From Leidyana gryllorum EB-2025a (taxonomy: Eukaryota > Apicomplexa): a stretch of DNA of 64,000 nt. Shown piece by piece: positions 30,468-41,691 of the stretch. The notes beneath the pieces were generated by a model that saw only the letters and a list, made by a program, of their open reading frames with translations, made no database searches and had not been told where the DNA came from. A program made the position numbers and the translations under genes. The stretch lies in NCBI GenBank assembly GCA_048772705.1, contig JBLWGC010000213.1, forward strand, positions 372,001 through 436,000. Reading direction: 5' to 3'. Positions within the stretch are counted from its first letter, which is position 1. Each line of letters begins with the position of its first letter.

Positions 30468-32109
30468 CTAGGGGTCATTGGGGGGAGAATAAGGAAGTGG
30501 GGTAGGAGGAGGAGAAGCGTTGGGGGGGTAAGACTTGCCGCTGACGTCCACAGCCGTTCGCGCTCTACGTTGCTGGTCGGCCACAGTGGCGGGTAGGCAC
30601 AGCCCAGCACATTCTCCGGTTACGCCTCGCTGCAAAAAACATTGTCAGCATAGGATCGCGCTACGAGGAAGATGGGGGGGGAGCGATGGGACCCCCGTCG
30701 TGAATATCTCCATGCTCATGCTCGATTGGAAGGTGATCCACCGCCCCCGACATGCCTCGTCGTACAAAGCCAAACTCTGTCTTTCATGCCAGTGGTTCCA
30801 TTTCTACTTACCGCTGATAGCCATATAATCGAGTTGGACGCAACAACAGGAAGTACGCCGAGTGCTAGAACTACTTGCGGAGTCATCGGTCCCGGTGTGT
30901 CAACGATATGTACTACAGCCACTGAGCTGCTGGTGACCACGAAGAAGGCCACCAACCCCACAATGTCCCACGCGACACTTAGATAGAAGCTGCAAATCCG
31001 TCAATTGATCGAGACTGATTGCAACCCGTCTCACCGAGGTACAAGAAACATGATAATACAGTACAACAAGTTACCACCAGCGTAAAGTTGTAATACCCAG
31101 TGACCGTGGATAGACACGGCGGCCGCCATAGTGGCCAAAGTCAGACTCAATCCACTCAAGGTGAAGATATAGCCCAGGGGCCGGATGTTGTAGCGCACAT
31201 GCGCAAGCAAGAACCATATTATCCAGGTCTGTAGATTGCCAATAGCATTAGGCAGGCAGGCATCTATCGTGTGCTCACCGCGAACAAAACAGCAAGAGTT
31301 GCATAGATGTAGGGTGTGCCGGACCACGAGTGACCGTTGCTGATGCAGCCCATGGGGGTGGTCCAGCAGCGATTCATTGCATCAAATACGTTAGAGAAGG
31401 ACTGCACGGGTTTACGGCTGAGCAGGACATTGTCTTCCGCTACGCGACGGAAGTGCCATGTGAAAGTAGTCACAATTGTCATGCCTGTGCAGAATGCGGC
31501 ATCCAAGCCTGCGCGTGCGTGTGACACGAGTCCGATTGCGCACGCTGAGCTCACACACGATATGAGATAGAGGATCACTCAAAGCGGATGCAGTGAACCA
31601 TTTTTCAACATTCAGGAGCCATGGCACCCATACACAACAATACATTGCCAGTAATGGTACATGGGCTGCCAAATGGAGAGCATAGGCTCCGGGAATCGCA
31701 GATAAAAGGACGGTTAACGCGCAGACCTGGGCAGTACTTTCAGTAGACGGGTCTATCCAGCACTCACGTGTAATATAATTGCACTAACAGACGTTCGAGC
31801 GTGCGCAACAGCTCGAAGACGACGATTCTCAAGACTGGGACTTAGCATCCTGGCCGGATTGGTCCCATGATACTGCCAGTTGGGGGAGTCGGCACCTGGG
31901 CGGGGCACACTAGATAAAGAAGAAGATAAACGCTTCCGCGACTGACTGCGGATATAAGATCCCGCAGTAGTCCGCGAGTCAGGTGCCTGACTTGTAGGTT
32001 CGCTGGCAGCCGTAACCATCCCGAACGTCACGACACATTGCATAGGCGGAGGTTCATGAGAGGCTATCACCGGCTCAGTTTGAGGTCTAGGAACTTCCTC
32101 GTCGCTCAT
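30468..32109 (-). CDS. multi-pass membrane protein, family unknown
   Basis: Exons 31768-32109, 31579-31726, 31279-31544, 31035-31228, 30812-30989 and 30645-30776 are phase-consistent; introns include two of 34 and 35 nt. A seventh exon ending at 30468 is likely, since a strong branch/acceptor (TGCTGACAATGTTTTTTGCAG) follows and opens a Pro-rich coding frame ending SPPNDP. The N-terminal 110 residues are disordered; then come about seven to nine hydrophobic segments, for example VCALTVLLSAIPGAYAL, YIYATLAVLF, GYIFTLSGLSLTLATMAAAV and IVGLVAFFVVTSSSVAVVHI. The topology recalls Frag1/DRAM/Sfk1-like proteins, but I cannot assign it. The C-terminus is uncertain. Confidence 0.65.
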
Positions 32110-32238
32110 GGCGAATCAATTGACACCAAAGATGCAATTAAGGATTTCGCAGAGAAGTGAGATTACAAAGATTCAATCAACATCTATGAGCCAACCCCTG
32201 CATGCACCACCCCCCAAGTCTGGTCACTACGAAGTCCA
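32110..32238. promoter_or_regulatory. 129-bp divergent intergenic region
   Basis: Separates the ATG of the multi-pass membrane protein (minus) from that of the LPMO-like secreted protein (plus). AT-richer than its surroundings, with a C-run (CACCCCCCAAG) about 25 bp before the LPMO ATG. Presumed bidirectional promoter; no motif recognised. Confidence 0.4.
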
Positions 32239-33210
32239 ATGTTCTGTGGTTTCTTAAAGCTGGTGGGTGCAGTTATAGCACCCCAAATCGTTCTCGGTCA
32301 CGGCACACTCTACTGGCCGACTGCTCGGAATGTAGCCAAGAGTCACACTTGTCCAACGTGTCCTAACGGGCCCTCAGTTTGCGGATCGGGGGCTGGAGGG
32401 CAATGGCTGGCAGACGACACGGAGGCCACGAAGCTGAATGGCGACTACACTACGGCCTTGACCCAGATCCAAGCTGGTGGTACTGTAGAAATTCAAGCTT
32501 ACTTTTCGGCTGCTCACTTGGGTCTCTTCGTTATTGAATTATGTTCTAATCCAGGGAACGTTATCACTGACGACTGTTTCGTACGTCTACAGCGTGATCC
32601 GACGGATACCCGCTGGGGTCCTTATGTGGCTTCTACCCCCGACGTCTTCTACCTGCCGGATGACACCTGTACAACGTCTACCACGGCCACGAGCCCCCTG
32701 CGAGCGAGGTTCCTCATTCCCGAAAGTGCTGCGACCAGTCATGGCATCTTGAGGTGGCACTGGCAATCGGGCAATTCGTGTGATGCCCATCCCAACCAAT
32801 TCCGGAACTCTTTGGCCCCTGAGCTGAGTGCATGGACATCTAATCAGAATGGGCTGACTTGTCGTGCGGCCACTAGTGGGTTGCACATGTCATGCGGTAC
32901 CAACTGCCCGACGAAAGCGTGCAATGGCGAGCAGTTCCGCTCGTGTGCCGACGTCCATGTTGTAGCACCCGGTGGTTCCATTACGACCACGCAGCCACCG
33001 ACTGAGACTGTGGCGCCAGGAGGATCAACGACGATGAACGCCGCACACACTACGACCTGTCATCATGTGAGTACCACCACACCGTGTCCTCTGCATACCA
33101 CGGAGGATCATCATGGTGGACATGGTGGTGGTGATAGTTCTGACACTGACCCAACCGGGGGTTGTCATTGTCAAGCACGTCACGGTGCCCATGTATTTCA
33201 CCATGCTTAA
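32239..33210 (+). CDS. secreted AA15-like lytic polysaccharide monooxygenase
   Basis: Intronless frame of 323 codons. A signal peptide (MFCGFLKLVGAVIAPQIVLG) ends exactly before HGTLYWPTARN, so the mature protein would begin with His, as copper histidine-brace LPMOs require. Further family signs: a Cys-rich loop (CPTCPNGPSVCGSG), a second candidate copper ligand in AAHLGLFVIELC, RWHWQSGNSC near the second half and a final core strand CADVHVV. The arrangement is closest to AA15 enzymes, which oxidise chitin or cellulose. The last 80 residues are Thr-rich (likely O-glycosylated linker) and then His/Gly-rich, ending HGAHVFHHA. No separate carbohydrate-binding module seen. Assignment to AA15 rather than a neighbouring AA family is inference. 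Confidence 0.78.
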   Translation: MFCGFLKLVGAVIAPQIVLGHGTLYWPTARNVAKSHTCPTCPNGPSVCGSGAGGQWLADDTEATKLNGDYTTALTQIQAGGTVEIQAYFSAAHLGLFVIELCSNPGNVITDDCFVRLQRDPTDTRWGPYVASTPDVFYLPDDTCTTSTTATSPLRARFLIPESAATSHGILRWHWQSGNSCDAHPNQFRNSLAPELSAWTSNQNGLTCRAATSGLHMSCGTNCPTKACNGEQFRSCADVHVVAPGGSITTTQPPTETVAPGGSTTMNAAHTTTCHHVSTTTPCPLHTTEDHHGGHGGGDSSDTDPTGGCHCQARHGAHVFHHA

Positions 33211-33304
33211 AAACAGAAACTACTAAGGACCACAGACAAACAGCTCAATCCTTCAGAAAAACCTCAGTCTTGGGTATAGCTGTGGACGTGACATCGACCT
33301 GCCC

Positions 33305-33562
33305 TCATCGCGCAGTGTATTGCAAAACTGGTATGGGATCAAGATATGGGCAGAAGCTGTTAATTGGGCGGCACGCTCACCTCGCTTGGTTCTCATCTTG
33401 TTCAATATACGAGCTCCACACGACCGGCATCTCACTGTGGCTGTAGTTTGTAGAGTGACTCGGTCACCACAGTCTGGAGGTGAATGATGGGTGGTATGGC
33501 TCATTCTACTCACCTGCGCATCGGTAGGCCACAACTTCTTGGTTTCGTTCAGTATCCCCCAT
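33305..33562 (-). CDS. RPB12: RNA polymerase I/II/III shared zinc subunit RPB12
   Basis: Exons 33514-33562, 33381-33473 and 33305-33327 give 54 residues, the normal size of RPB12/RPABC4. The spliced protein begins MGDTERNQ and has two zinc-ligand pairs: CADC, formed across the first intron (40 nt), and CRSC, followed by the family signature RILNKMRTKR and a short tail VLQYTAR corresponding to the VVFDAR end of the human protein. The second intron (53 nt) splits the final Arg from the tail. A core subunit of all three nuclear RNA polymerases. It lies convergent to the LPMO gene and 22 bp from the stop of the next minus-strand gene. Confidence 0.92.
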
Positions 33563-33584
33563 GGCTGAAACTTTTTTTTAGCGC

Positions 33585-35189
33585 TCACCGTACTGCGGGG
33601 ACTGGTTCGGATGCTCTTCGTCGGCGCCATGGGCCTTTGGGAGTGAGACTGTGGATTTTGGGATCCTCAGAGGGGATGTCAAAATCTGTCCAGTCATCCT
33701 CAATGATCTCACACATTGCATTCGGATGAGTTCGGCGTCGTAATCGGCCGAATATCTTCCACAAGATGCCTCCTCTCCGGTTTAAGTCGGAATGTGGATC
33801 TTCTTTGGGTATCATGAACACGGCATACTCTTCGCTGCCTCGGTCCGAGTTGGCCCATTCATCCTGTAAAAATGCGGCATAACTGCTCGAGGGTGAAATG
33901 GCGTTGATTTCCGACTTGAATTTGACCAAGCGGCCTTCTCGTTGGAACTCGGACGAAGTGGAGGCCCGTCTGTAATCGCCAACGAGGTGTGCCCAGTCGT
34001 GCCCAATCTGATGGGCTCCAGGGACTACGTAGGCTTCCCCAGCCCCCAGGATGGTCTGTGCGTGGGCTGCCTCTTTCTCCTGTCTTCGTTGATCTTCGGC
34101 CTGCGCCTTGATCAGCTCCTCCCAATCTGTCGGTCTATGTACCGCGCCCATTGATCTGCTGTCCATCGCAGTTTGAGGCGGCACCTTTCCTGTTGCTTTC
34201 CGTTTCCCGCGCAGAGGTTTTGCGGCTTTGGTGGCTGCTGTCCTCGGCGAGGGCGGTGCGGGTGCCGCGCTCTTGTTGGAGGACGTAGAGCCTCTGGGAC
34301 TGGTCATACTATCTTTGGACCCACTCTTGGAACCGCTTTTGCGTGGGCTGCTGGCCGCTTTGGCGCCTTCGACTGCTGCTGAAGGGGCGGGCACATCGGG
34401 CGCTTCGGGCATGGCATAGGCAGCTGCCCACATGTCCAAGCTGGGGTCGACGGTTCCTTTGCCACCACCCCTGGGGGAGGCGGGTGCCGGGATGCTATCA
34501 TGTAATTTGACACCCCCCTCTCCCCCTCCCATGAGATCCGGGTGGAGATAGGAGGATCCCTCGCTAGCTGACGGATTGTCTAAGGCTGCTTGCATCTCTG
34601 GGGTCAGAGTTGCCCTGAACCGCTGTAATCGGGGACTAAAATGTCGTAATGCTTTAAAGTTCTCGTTATCCAAATCGCCAGCCTCCTCGTCGTCCATTTG
34701 ACGCTCTTCCGGCCCGCGATCCTTGTGTAACAGCTTCCAATTCAAAATGGGGATGTGATGAGCCAAAGGTGTGACCAGACTCTTGCTGGTCTGTTTGGGT
34801 GGGGCCGCCGGTTGCACGTCCCATATCTTCTCCCCGGGACCTAAGGGGAGGTTGACTGAGGTACGTCGCTGGGGGACTGCCTCTGGCATTTTTTTCTCGT
34901 CGGTAGCGAGCACCACTGCTGGACTGCTGTGCCGTCGGGGGCTGAATTGCAGCCGATCCGGGTCAGGCGGCGTGTCACCGAGGGGCTGAGCGGTGGTTTC
35001 CGCTGCTGGGGGAGGGTTAGTAGCGGGTCCGGGTAGAGGCGGGGGGCGACGTTCATTTGTTTGGGAGGCCGCTCTCGGCGGGAGATCAATAGCTTTGACC
35101 AGCGGGTCTGCCTTGGGGGAGGAGGACACCGCCTGCGACGATTTAGACTTGGCCAAGTTTGTTAGAGATTCCTCATTGACCCCTTCCAT
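33585..35189 (-). CDS. 534-residue largely disordered protein, unknown
   Basis: A single frame; the ATG at 35187-35189 (MEGVNEESLTNLAKS) is chosen because earlier in-frame sequence runs into the divergent neighbour and looks non-coding. Most of the protein is low complexity: Pro/Ala/Ser/Lys-rich with basic patches (KPLRGKRKATGK). The C-terminal 110 residues look more ordered (YVVPGAHQIGHDWAHLVGDY, AAFLQDEWANSD, RGGILWKIFGRLRRR, EIIEDDWTDFDIPSED). No family recognised. Its start is 40 bp from the divergent small membrane protein. Confidence 0.6.
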   Translation of the reverse strand: MEGVNEESLTNLAKSKSSQAVSSSPKADPLVKAIDLPPRAASQTNERRPPPLPGPATNPPPAAETTAQPLGDTPPDPDRLQFSPRRHSSPAVVLATDEKKMPEAVPQRRTSVNLPLGPGEKIWDVQPAAPPKQTSKSLVTPLAHHIPILNWKLLHKDRGPEERQMDDEEAGDLDNENFKALRHFSPRLQRFRATLTPEMQAALDNPSASEGSSYLHPDLMGGGEGGVKLHDSIPAPASPRGGGKGTVDPSLDMWAAAYAMPEAPDVPAPSAAVEGAKAASSPRKSGSKSGSKDSMTSPRGSTSSNKSAAPAPPSPRTAATKAAKPLRGKRKATGKVPPQTAMDSRSMGAVHRPTDWEELIKAQAEDQRRQEKEAAHAQTILGAGEAYVVPGAHQIGHDWAHLVGDYRRASTSSEFQREGRLVKFKSEINAISPSSSYAAFLQDEWANSDRGSEEYAVFMIPKEDPHSDLNRRGGILWKIFGRLRRRTHPNAMCEIIEDDWTDFDIPSEDPKIHSLTPKGPWRRRRASEPVPAVR

Positions 35190-35229
35190 TTGGCATAATC
35201 TCAGAAAAAGAGTGTTGCACAATTGATTA

Positions 35230-35483
35230 ATGTCAGCACATGCACCCGTGGACCAACGCCTTTCAATGGCACACATCATTAGAACCACTCTACGGTCGCA
35301 AGTAAGACGACACCAACTGCCTCGAACCCCATTTGTACAGGTTTGGCTTTTGATACCCTTCGGTGTAGTCGTGACCTTCACATTAGGCCTCTTAACAGCA
35401 ATGTGGAGAGCAGGAAAATGTGAGTCCCGAATTCTACTTTCGAAATCCTCTCCCACTCAGACGACTTTCCCCAATGGCCATAG
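35230..35483 (+). CDS. small single-pass membrane protein (70 residues)
   Basis: Exons 35230-35419 and 35461-35483 (41-nt intron, donor GTGAGT). A basic N-terminus (IIRTTLRSQVRRHQLPRTP) precedes one helix (WLLIPFGVVVTFTLGLLTAM), and splicing adds the short end WRAGKYDFPQWP. Size and layout recall small accessory subunits of mitochondrial respiratory complexes such as complex I, but no specific match is claimed. Without the intron the frame would run on into an unlikely Ser/Arg-rich tail. Confidence 0.55.
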
Positions 35484-35511
35484 AGGCCACAGGCGCGCTG
35501 CAACAAGTAAT

Positions 35512-36239
35512 TCACGAGTAGAAAAGCTCCTCCGCGGAGGCACATTCGAAGGTCGGGGGGTGACGACGGATGAATAAGTCTCTGCCCACAGTGGCCTCGG
35601 CGATTGCTTCAAAGTTATCTACGGTTTCGTCCCAGCTGGCTTTTAGTGTGTCTCCGTTGTCTCTGTAATCTGAACTCATAGTCAGAAGTCGGTCCACTGC
35701 CTCCGCCAAGTCTCCCCCCTCCGTACTCAAACGCGCTCCGTCAAGGAATACCGCTACCCCGATTGTGCTCATAGCCTCCCCCAACTCCTGCTGATGGTCG
35801 TCCATCAAATGAGGATTCGATACCACCAAAAGTGGTTTCTGTGTCGACGAGTGTGTGTGAGTGTGAGTGTGTAGATCACTCACATTTTGTTGGATGGCTT
35901 CGATAACTGTCCCAGCCCCACAATGAGATATGATGATATCAGCCTCTCGCATTAAATCTGTCATTGCGTAGGAATACTCCAGAGTCGCTCGGGAATAGCT
36001 CGACGCTTCCAACTGGGCAAAGCCATCCTCAGGACCCAAGGGTAAACTGTCGGCGATCTTTACACGGCCTCTGTCTGTATGTCGAGTCGAATCCCCGAGA
36101 CATCTTCTCACCTCCCTTTCTGATAAATGACGTGGCTTACGCCCCTCTCATCCAGGACCCTCTGTACGTCCGGATCACTGCTGATTCGTTCGATAAGCTC
36201 ATCAAATTGAGTTGTTCCAACGGTCACAAGCAACCGCAT
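35512..36239 (-). CDS. ALG13: ALG13-like UDP-GlcNAc transferase subunit
   Basis: Exons 36112-36239, 35884-36070 and 35512-35838, 213 residues. A GT28-like half: the N-terminus MRLLVTVGTTQFDELI matches the VTVGTTxFDxLI start of ALG13, and IIISHCGAGTVIEAI with PLLVVSNPHLMDDHQQELG are the donor-nucleotide-binding motifs. With membrane subunit ALG14 it adds the second GlcNAc to dolichol-PP-GlcNAc at the ER. No membrane segment is present, as expected. The second intron (35839-35883) contains a GT/CA microsatellite. Confidence 0.9.
35851..35872. repeat. (GT)n-rich microsatellite inside an intron
   Basis: GTGTGTGTGAGTGTGAGTGT on the plus strand fills half of the 45-nt second intron of ALG13 (as CA repeats in the transcript). 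If read through it would encode a (Thr-His) run. Confidence 0.8.
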
Positions 36240-36280
36240 GTGACCAAAAAATATTAGAAAAAGTGTCTCAGCTTAGGGTC

Positions 36281-37545
<1,265 letters not shown>

Positions 37546-37650
37546 TGGTATTGATGTAGGCAGAGAAGGGAAGGAATGCAAGACAAAAGTTTTTAGAATC
37601 CAAGCGGTGCGGCTGCTATTGGGAGAGCTGGGAACGATCCCTTTTTTGGG
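37546..37650. promoter_or_regulatory. 105-bp divergent intergenic region
   Basis: Between the aspartate aminotransferase ATG (minus) and the VPS52 ATG (plus). Contains a short A/T tract (GTTTTTAG) and a T-run (CCCTTTTTTGGG, an imperfect palindrome) 5 bp before the VPS52 ATG. Presumed bidirectional promoter. Confidence 0.35.
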
Positions 37651-40150
37651 ATGTCACCAAGCGGCGCACTTCAATTTAAGGGAGACCCTTTGATACAAGA
37701 GATCGTAAACTCGTTTGGAACGGCTGGTTTCGAGAACACTGTCAAAGAGGCCTCTTGGCAAGTCAGCAACGATGTCTCCGATGCCGAGTCAAAGTTGTTG
37801 GCCCACATCGTCGAGCGTCGTGATGCCGTGATCGAGATGCAACGACATCTCGAAACTTGCTCCTCGACTCTGGACGGGTTGGGCGAGACGCTAATGACGT
37901 TCGGCGAGACTATGAGCGGCTTCATGGCCGACGTCGGTACCCTCCAACGTCAGTCTGAGACCGCGAACGGAATGGTCCAACGCCAGCGGGACCTCCAAAT
38001 GATGCTCACCGCCTATATCGACCGAATCCTTGTGACTCCGACGCTGGCCAACACCATCAAAGAGGCACCCGTTGACAATCCTGCGTACGCCAAGGCTGTG
38101 GAAGAGATGGAACGCAAGTTGTGCCATGCTGAAGAGCCAGGATTCAATGAGTACCCCAGCGGGAGAGACAGCCGCAAAGCTCTCTATGACTTGCGGTGCA
38201 TCGCAATCGAGAGGTGTCGAGATGCGGTTATCAACAAAATCACTCAGACACTCACTGGTGGTCCCAATATCAACCTGTACATAATGCAACAAGTCATCAA
38301 GAATCAGACGAAGCCGTTGTATACATTTTTGTACAATCACAGCCCGATGGCAGCGCGCCAAATTCATCAACAATATGTCAACCACGTCCAGCTGATACAT
38401 TGGCGCCAGTGCCAGACGTACATTTCCCAAATGGAACGGATACCTTTGAGGATGATCACTCGAGATTCTCTGGCTCGCCAACTCACAGAGCTCGGCTGTG
38501 TGCCTACTGCACTTCAGAGCCTTTCCAACAATGGATCAGCCACGTTGTCAGGAGTCCGTTCCGCCCCTGCCAGCAATCCAGCGGGCCCAAATCCACCATC
38601 ACCGGAGCTCTTTGAGGAAATGGAACAGCTATTCAAGCGCCGACTCACCATCATCGACGACTGGGATCAGAGTATCATCTCCCCAGCTGCCTCAACAGCC
38701 CCTGCCGAGCCGAGGTTCCCGGAGGAAGTGTTCCGATCGGTCTACAAGAATCTGGCCGATCGCACCCTAACAGAGTGGAACTTTGTCTGCGACTACTTCT
38801 TCAGTGACGACCATAACGACTTGACGTCTGTCGAAGGTCAAAACCGCTTTGACCAAACTGTTCCGCTCTATGGCGATAATTCACCAATGATGTTATTCGA
38901 AAACACGTGTTTGAAGTGAGTGTTGCCACTCAACTATTCACTCTCCCACACCTTTCTGTCCAGAACACAGTTACTTTGCAAAGAGTGGCTGGAAAAGGAG
39001 TGCTTCGCCGTCCACGATGTCATAGCTTTGGCTTTGATGTGGCGGTTGATGGATGCCTACGAGTGAGAGCAGCCTTTCTTCCCTCCTTCCATTCACTTGC
39101 CTTCCTCAGACTGAATACTCCGGAAAGAGCCCGCACAGCTTTGGGAGGCCCCATCCACTCCCTTCAAGTGGCTACATGTACTCAACTCAGCCGGGTGCTC
39201 AAGGTGCTCACCGAAGCATATATTGCTACCCGTAACAGCCTGCGTAACGGAACATATGCGACCGATCTGTATGGAGACTCATTGGATATGACCTCAATTG
39301 GCCTGAGGCCTTTCTTCATGTTCATGGGACTGGTCTATGTTCGCATTGCTGTTATCCTGTCACACGGGGGACCTGCGGTATCCCAATCGTCCATGATTAT
39401 CCCACACCTTATCCGCATCAGTGCCTTGGTGCTGGACTCATGCTCGGTAAGCTCGCTCAATCAGCCCTCCATCTCAACCCATCCGTATAGCTGTGTCTGT
39501 CAACTACCGGCTCCCCGAAGAGACAGATGGACGCGAAACTCCAAACACTGCAGTGTCTGGAGACCTTTGCTCAGCAATTACAGGGTGTCAAACCCTACGC
39601 GGAAGCTCTGGACGACGATGTACAGGACTTCTTGGGACGGGTTACTGAGAAGATTGGAGCTTTGACTGAACAGATCGCCGGCGATCATCTCGATTATCTA
39701 TGTACCAGCCTACGGGACGCTGTGCGGATGGTGGAGATGTGTACGGTAGAAGGACAGGCAGTCGTTCCAGAAGTCCTGAGGACAATCAGCAATCAAGTGA
39801 GTAGATGGTCTTTGGTGCTCCTTCAGCCACTTTTTTTCCAGTTGAGTCACCAGGAGAGGGACTGGAAGTACGATTTGACCAGGATTGAGCAGTGCGTGCG
39901 GGACGCGCCATCGGGTGTCTCCGTTGCTACGGCGCAATCCATACTGCAAAATACCTATGCTGCCTACTTGCTGCAGCATACTCGGCTGTTGCGGGGCTGC
40001 GAGTCACTGACAGCTGAAAGAGGGGCCCATCCTGGCAATGAGCTTTTGATGGAAGGCTTAGAGCGCCAATTGCAAGCTTGTCCACCAGCGCACGTACTTA
40101 TGGCTCATATCAAGCAAGGAGGTCGAAAAAATTTGTTTCTAGACGGGTGA
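37651..40150 (+). CDS. VPS52: VPS52-like GARP/EARP tethering complex subunit
   Basis: Exons 37651-38915, 38964-39062, 39110-39446, 39491-39796 and 39842-40150, 771 residues, all phases consistent. The N-terminal coiled-coil (GTLQRQSETANGMVQRQRDL) followed by LTAYIDRILVTPTLANTI and the block with YVNHVQLIHWRQCQTYISQM match VPS52, which tethers endosome-derived vesicles at the trans-Golgi. The C-terminal two exons are more divergent (AEALDDDVQDFLG, THLIKQGG-like end) but remain helical and of the right length. First gene of a one-way array of six genes. Confidence 0.82.
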
Positions 40151-40183
40151 AGCAGCAAGTTCAGTACTTCTTGGGCTGTCAAG

Positions 40184-40595
40184 ATGGCGACGATGTCGAA
40201 TAGAAAGCTTCAGAAGATCATGACGATCCCCATCGTAAGGATTGCGCGGTGTGTGGCGATTTACAGGTTGTAATCTTGCGTTCAGAACCAGGTCTTCCGT
40301 TTTTTCACTGCTCAAGAACCTGTAGAACTGTGGTTGGTTGACCGGTTACAAAGCCGAATTATTGGCACTATAAAGGTGAGTGGTGGCCGAGTGGCCAAAC
40401 GGTGAGTGGACGCAACGTTAGGGGTTTGATGAATACATGAACATTGTATTGGACAACGCTGAGGAGGTGTGGTTGAAGAAGCCGAACGAACGAACTCCAA
40501 CCGATATGTACGCCAAGCGCGAACCGTTAGGCTGCATTCTCCTAAAGGGAGACAATATAACCTTAATGGCACCCGCCAGAGTAGAGCAGCCTTAG
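40184..40595 (+). CDS. SNRPE: Sm-like core spliceosomal protein SmE
   Basis: Exons 40184-40234, 40286-40375 and 40422-40595 give 104 residues. The Sm1 motif ([18 protein letters not shown] then [16 protein letters not shown] across the second intron) and Sm2 motif ([12 protein letters not shown]) match SmE closely, including the N-terminal [16 protein letters not shown]. It is part of the heptameric Sm ring on spliceosomal snRNAs. A 15-residue insert between the motifs ([16 protein letters not shown]) is slightly longer than in human SmE. It sits 33 bp after VPS52. Confidence 0.96.
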
Positions 40596-40655
40596 CTTTT
40601 GTGCACCAACACCTTCTTTGGTTATGTCAATGAAAATCTGATCCGAAATTAATCA

Positions 40656-41661
40656 ATGCCTGGGAAAGCTGGTGAGCAAACATCTAGCTCACCCCACCAT
40701 AGACGAGTGTTGTCGCCCAAGTTCAGCACAGAGGCTGAGCTGATCGAGTCGGACGAAGATGCTCACCCGACGGCCAGTGTGATCTCAATTGATGACCATC
40801 CCGATAGGCATACTGCCTCGCAAGACGGGCAGGAGATCGAGTACGTCGAAGTGCTGGTGCCTGAAACAGAGGAGAGGTTTGAGGAGAAAATAGTGCCGGT
40901 GGAGGTTGTCAGTGTGGTGGAAGAGATCCGCTATGTACCTCGCATTTTCGAGGTTGAGAAAGTCATCGAGATTCCGGTGATTGAGTACAAGGAAGTTTTG
41001 GTGAGTGAAGTGTTCTGTGGCTGTCCGAAGGCGCTTGGGCTCTTTTGCTGAGAATGCGTTCGAAGCTGTGCGCCTGATCTGCTCTGCTTTGCTTTGCTGT
41101 CTGATAGCCCGCCCTATTTTGCAGGTGGAACGGGTTGTGGAGGTGCCGGAAGTTGTGGAGCAGGTGGTGGTCAAGGAAATTGCGGTACCTAAGTATGTAG
41201 AGATTGACGATCCAGTGTTTATCGACCTAGAAAAGGAGATCGAAGTACGGAGGCGTATTCCAACCGCCGTAGAATCTATCCAGACGGTGGAGTTTCTGCT
41301 CCCCAAGATGAGAGTGGAATACGAAGAAGTACACGTTCCCTGCTACGTTCCAATGTTCATCGAAGTCCCAGTGCCCGTCGAGCAGATGTGCGAGGAGAGT
41401 CGGGCTGAGGCCGAGGCTATTAATCGTGAAATCGTTATGGCCACCTCTACACAATTGCCAAGCTTGTGTGTCTTGGAGGAATTAGCGAGCCGGGTGAACA
41501 ACTTCCACCCGGAACTGGCCACTGATCCCAACACTCTTATTGCCCAATGGCAGCATATTGGGAGCAGCGGTAGTCGACGTACAGTGCCCCGCCCCTGTCT
41601 TGTCGACAATCAGCCTGAGGTTTCGCATGACCCCCAACTCAAATCTGTTGATCTAGTCTAG
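40656..41661 (+). CDS. alveolin (inner membrane complex protein)
   Basis: Exons 40656-41000 and 41125-41661, 293 residues. The central 150 residues are strings of the alveolin core: EKIVPVEVVSVVEEI, EVEKVIEIPVIEYKEV, VERVVEVPEVVEQVVVKEI, VPKYVEIDDPV, dominated by E, V, I, P, K and Y. Alveolins form the subpellicular network under the alveolar sacs of dinoflagellates, apicomplexans and ciliates, so this gene is the best lineage marker in the window. N- and C-termini are acidic and disordered. The intron is 124 nt, more than twice the local norm, and has a pyrimidine-rich TGCTTTGCTTTGCTG stretch near its 3' end. Confidence 0.9.
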
Positions 41662-41691
41662 GCTGACAGAAAAAACAATTATCAGTCCGAC

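Noticed and set aside
37891-38481. Minus-strand ORF of 196 codons over VPS52
   Set aside because: Antisense shadow; the plus strand has homology and consistent splice phases.
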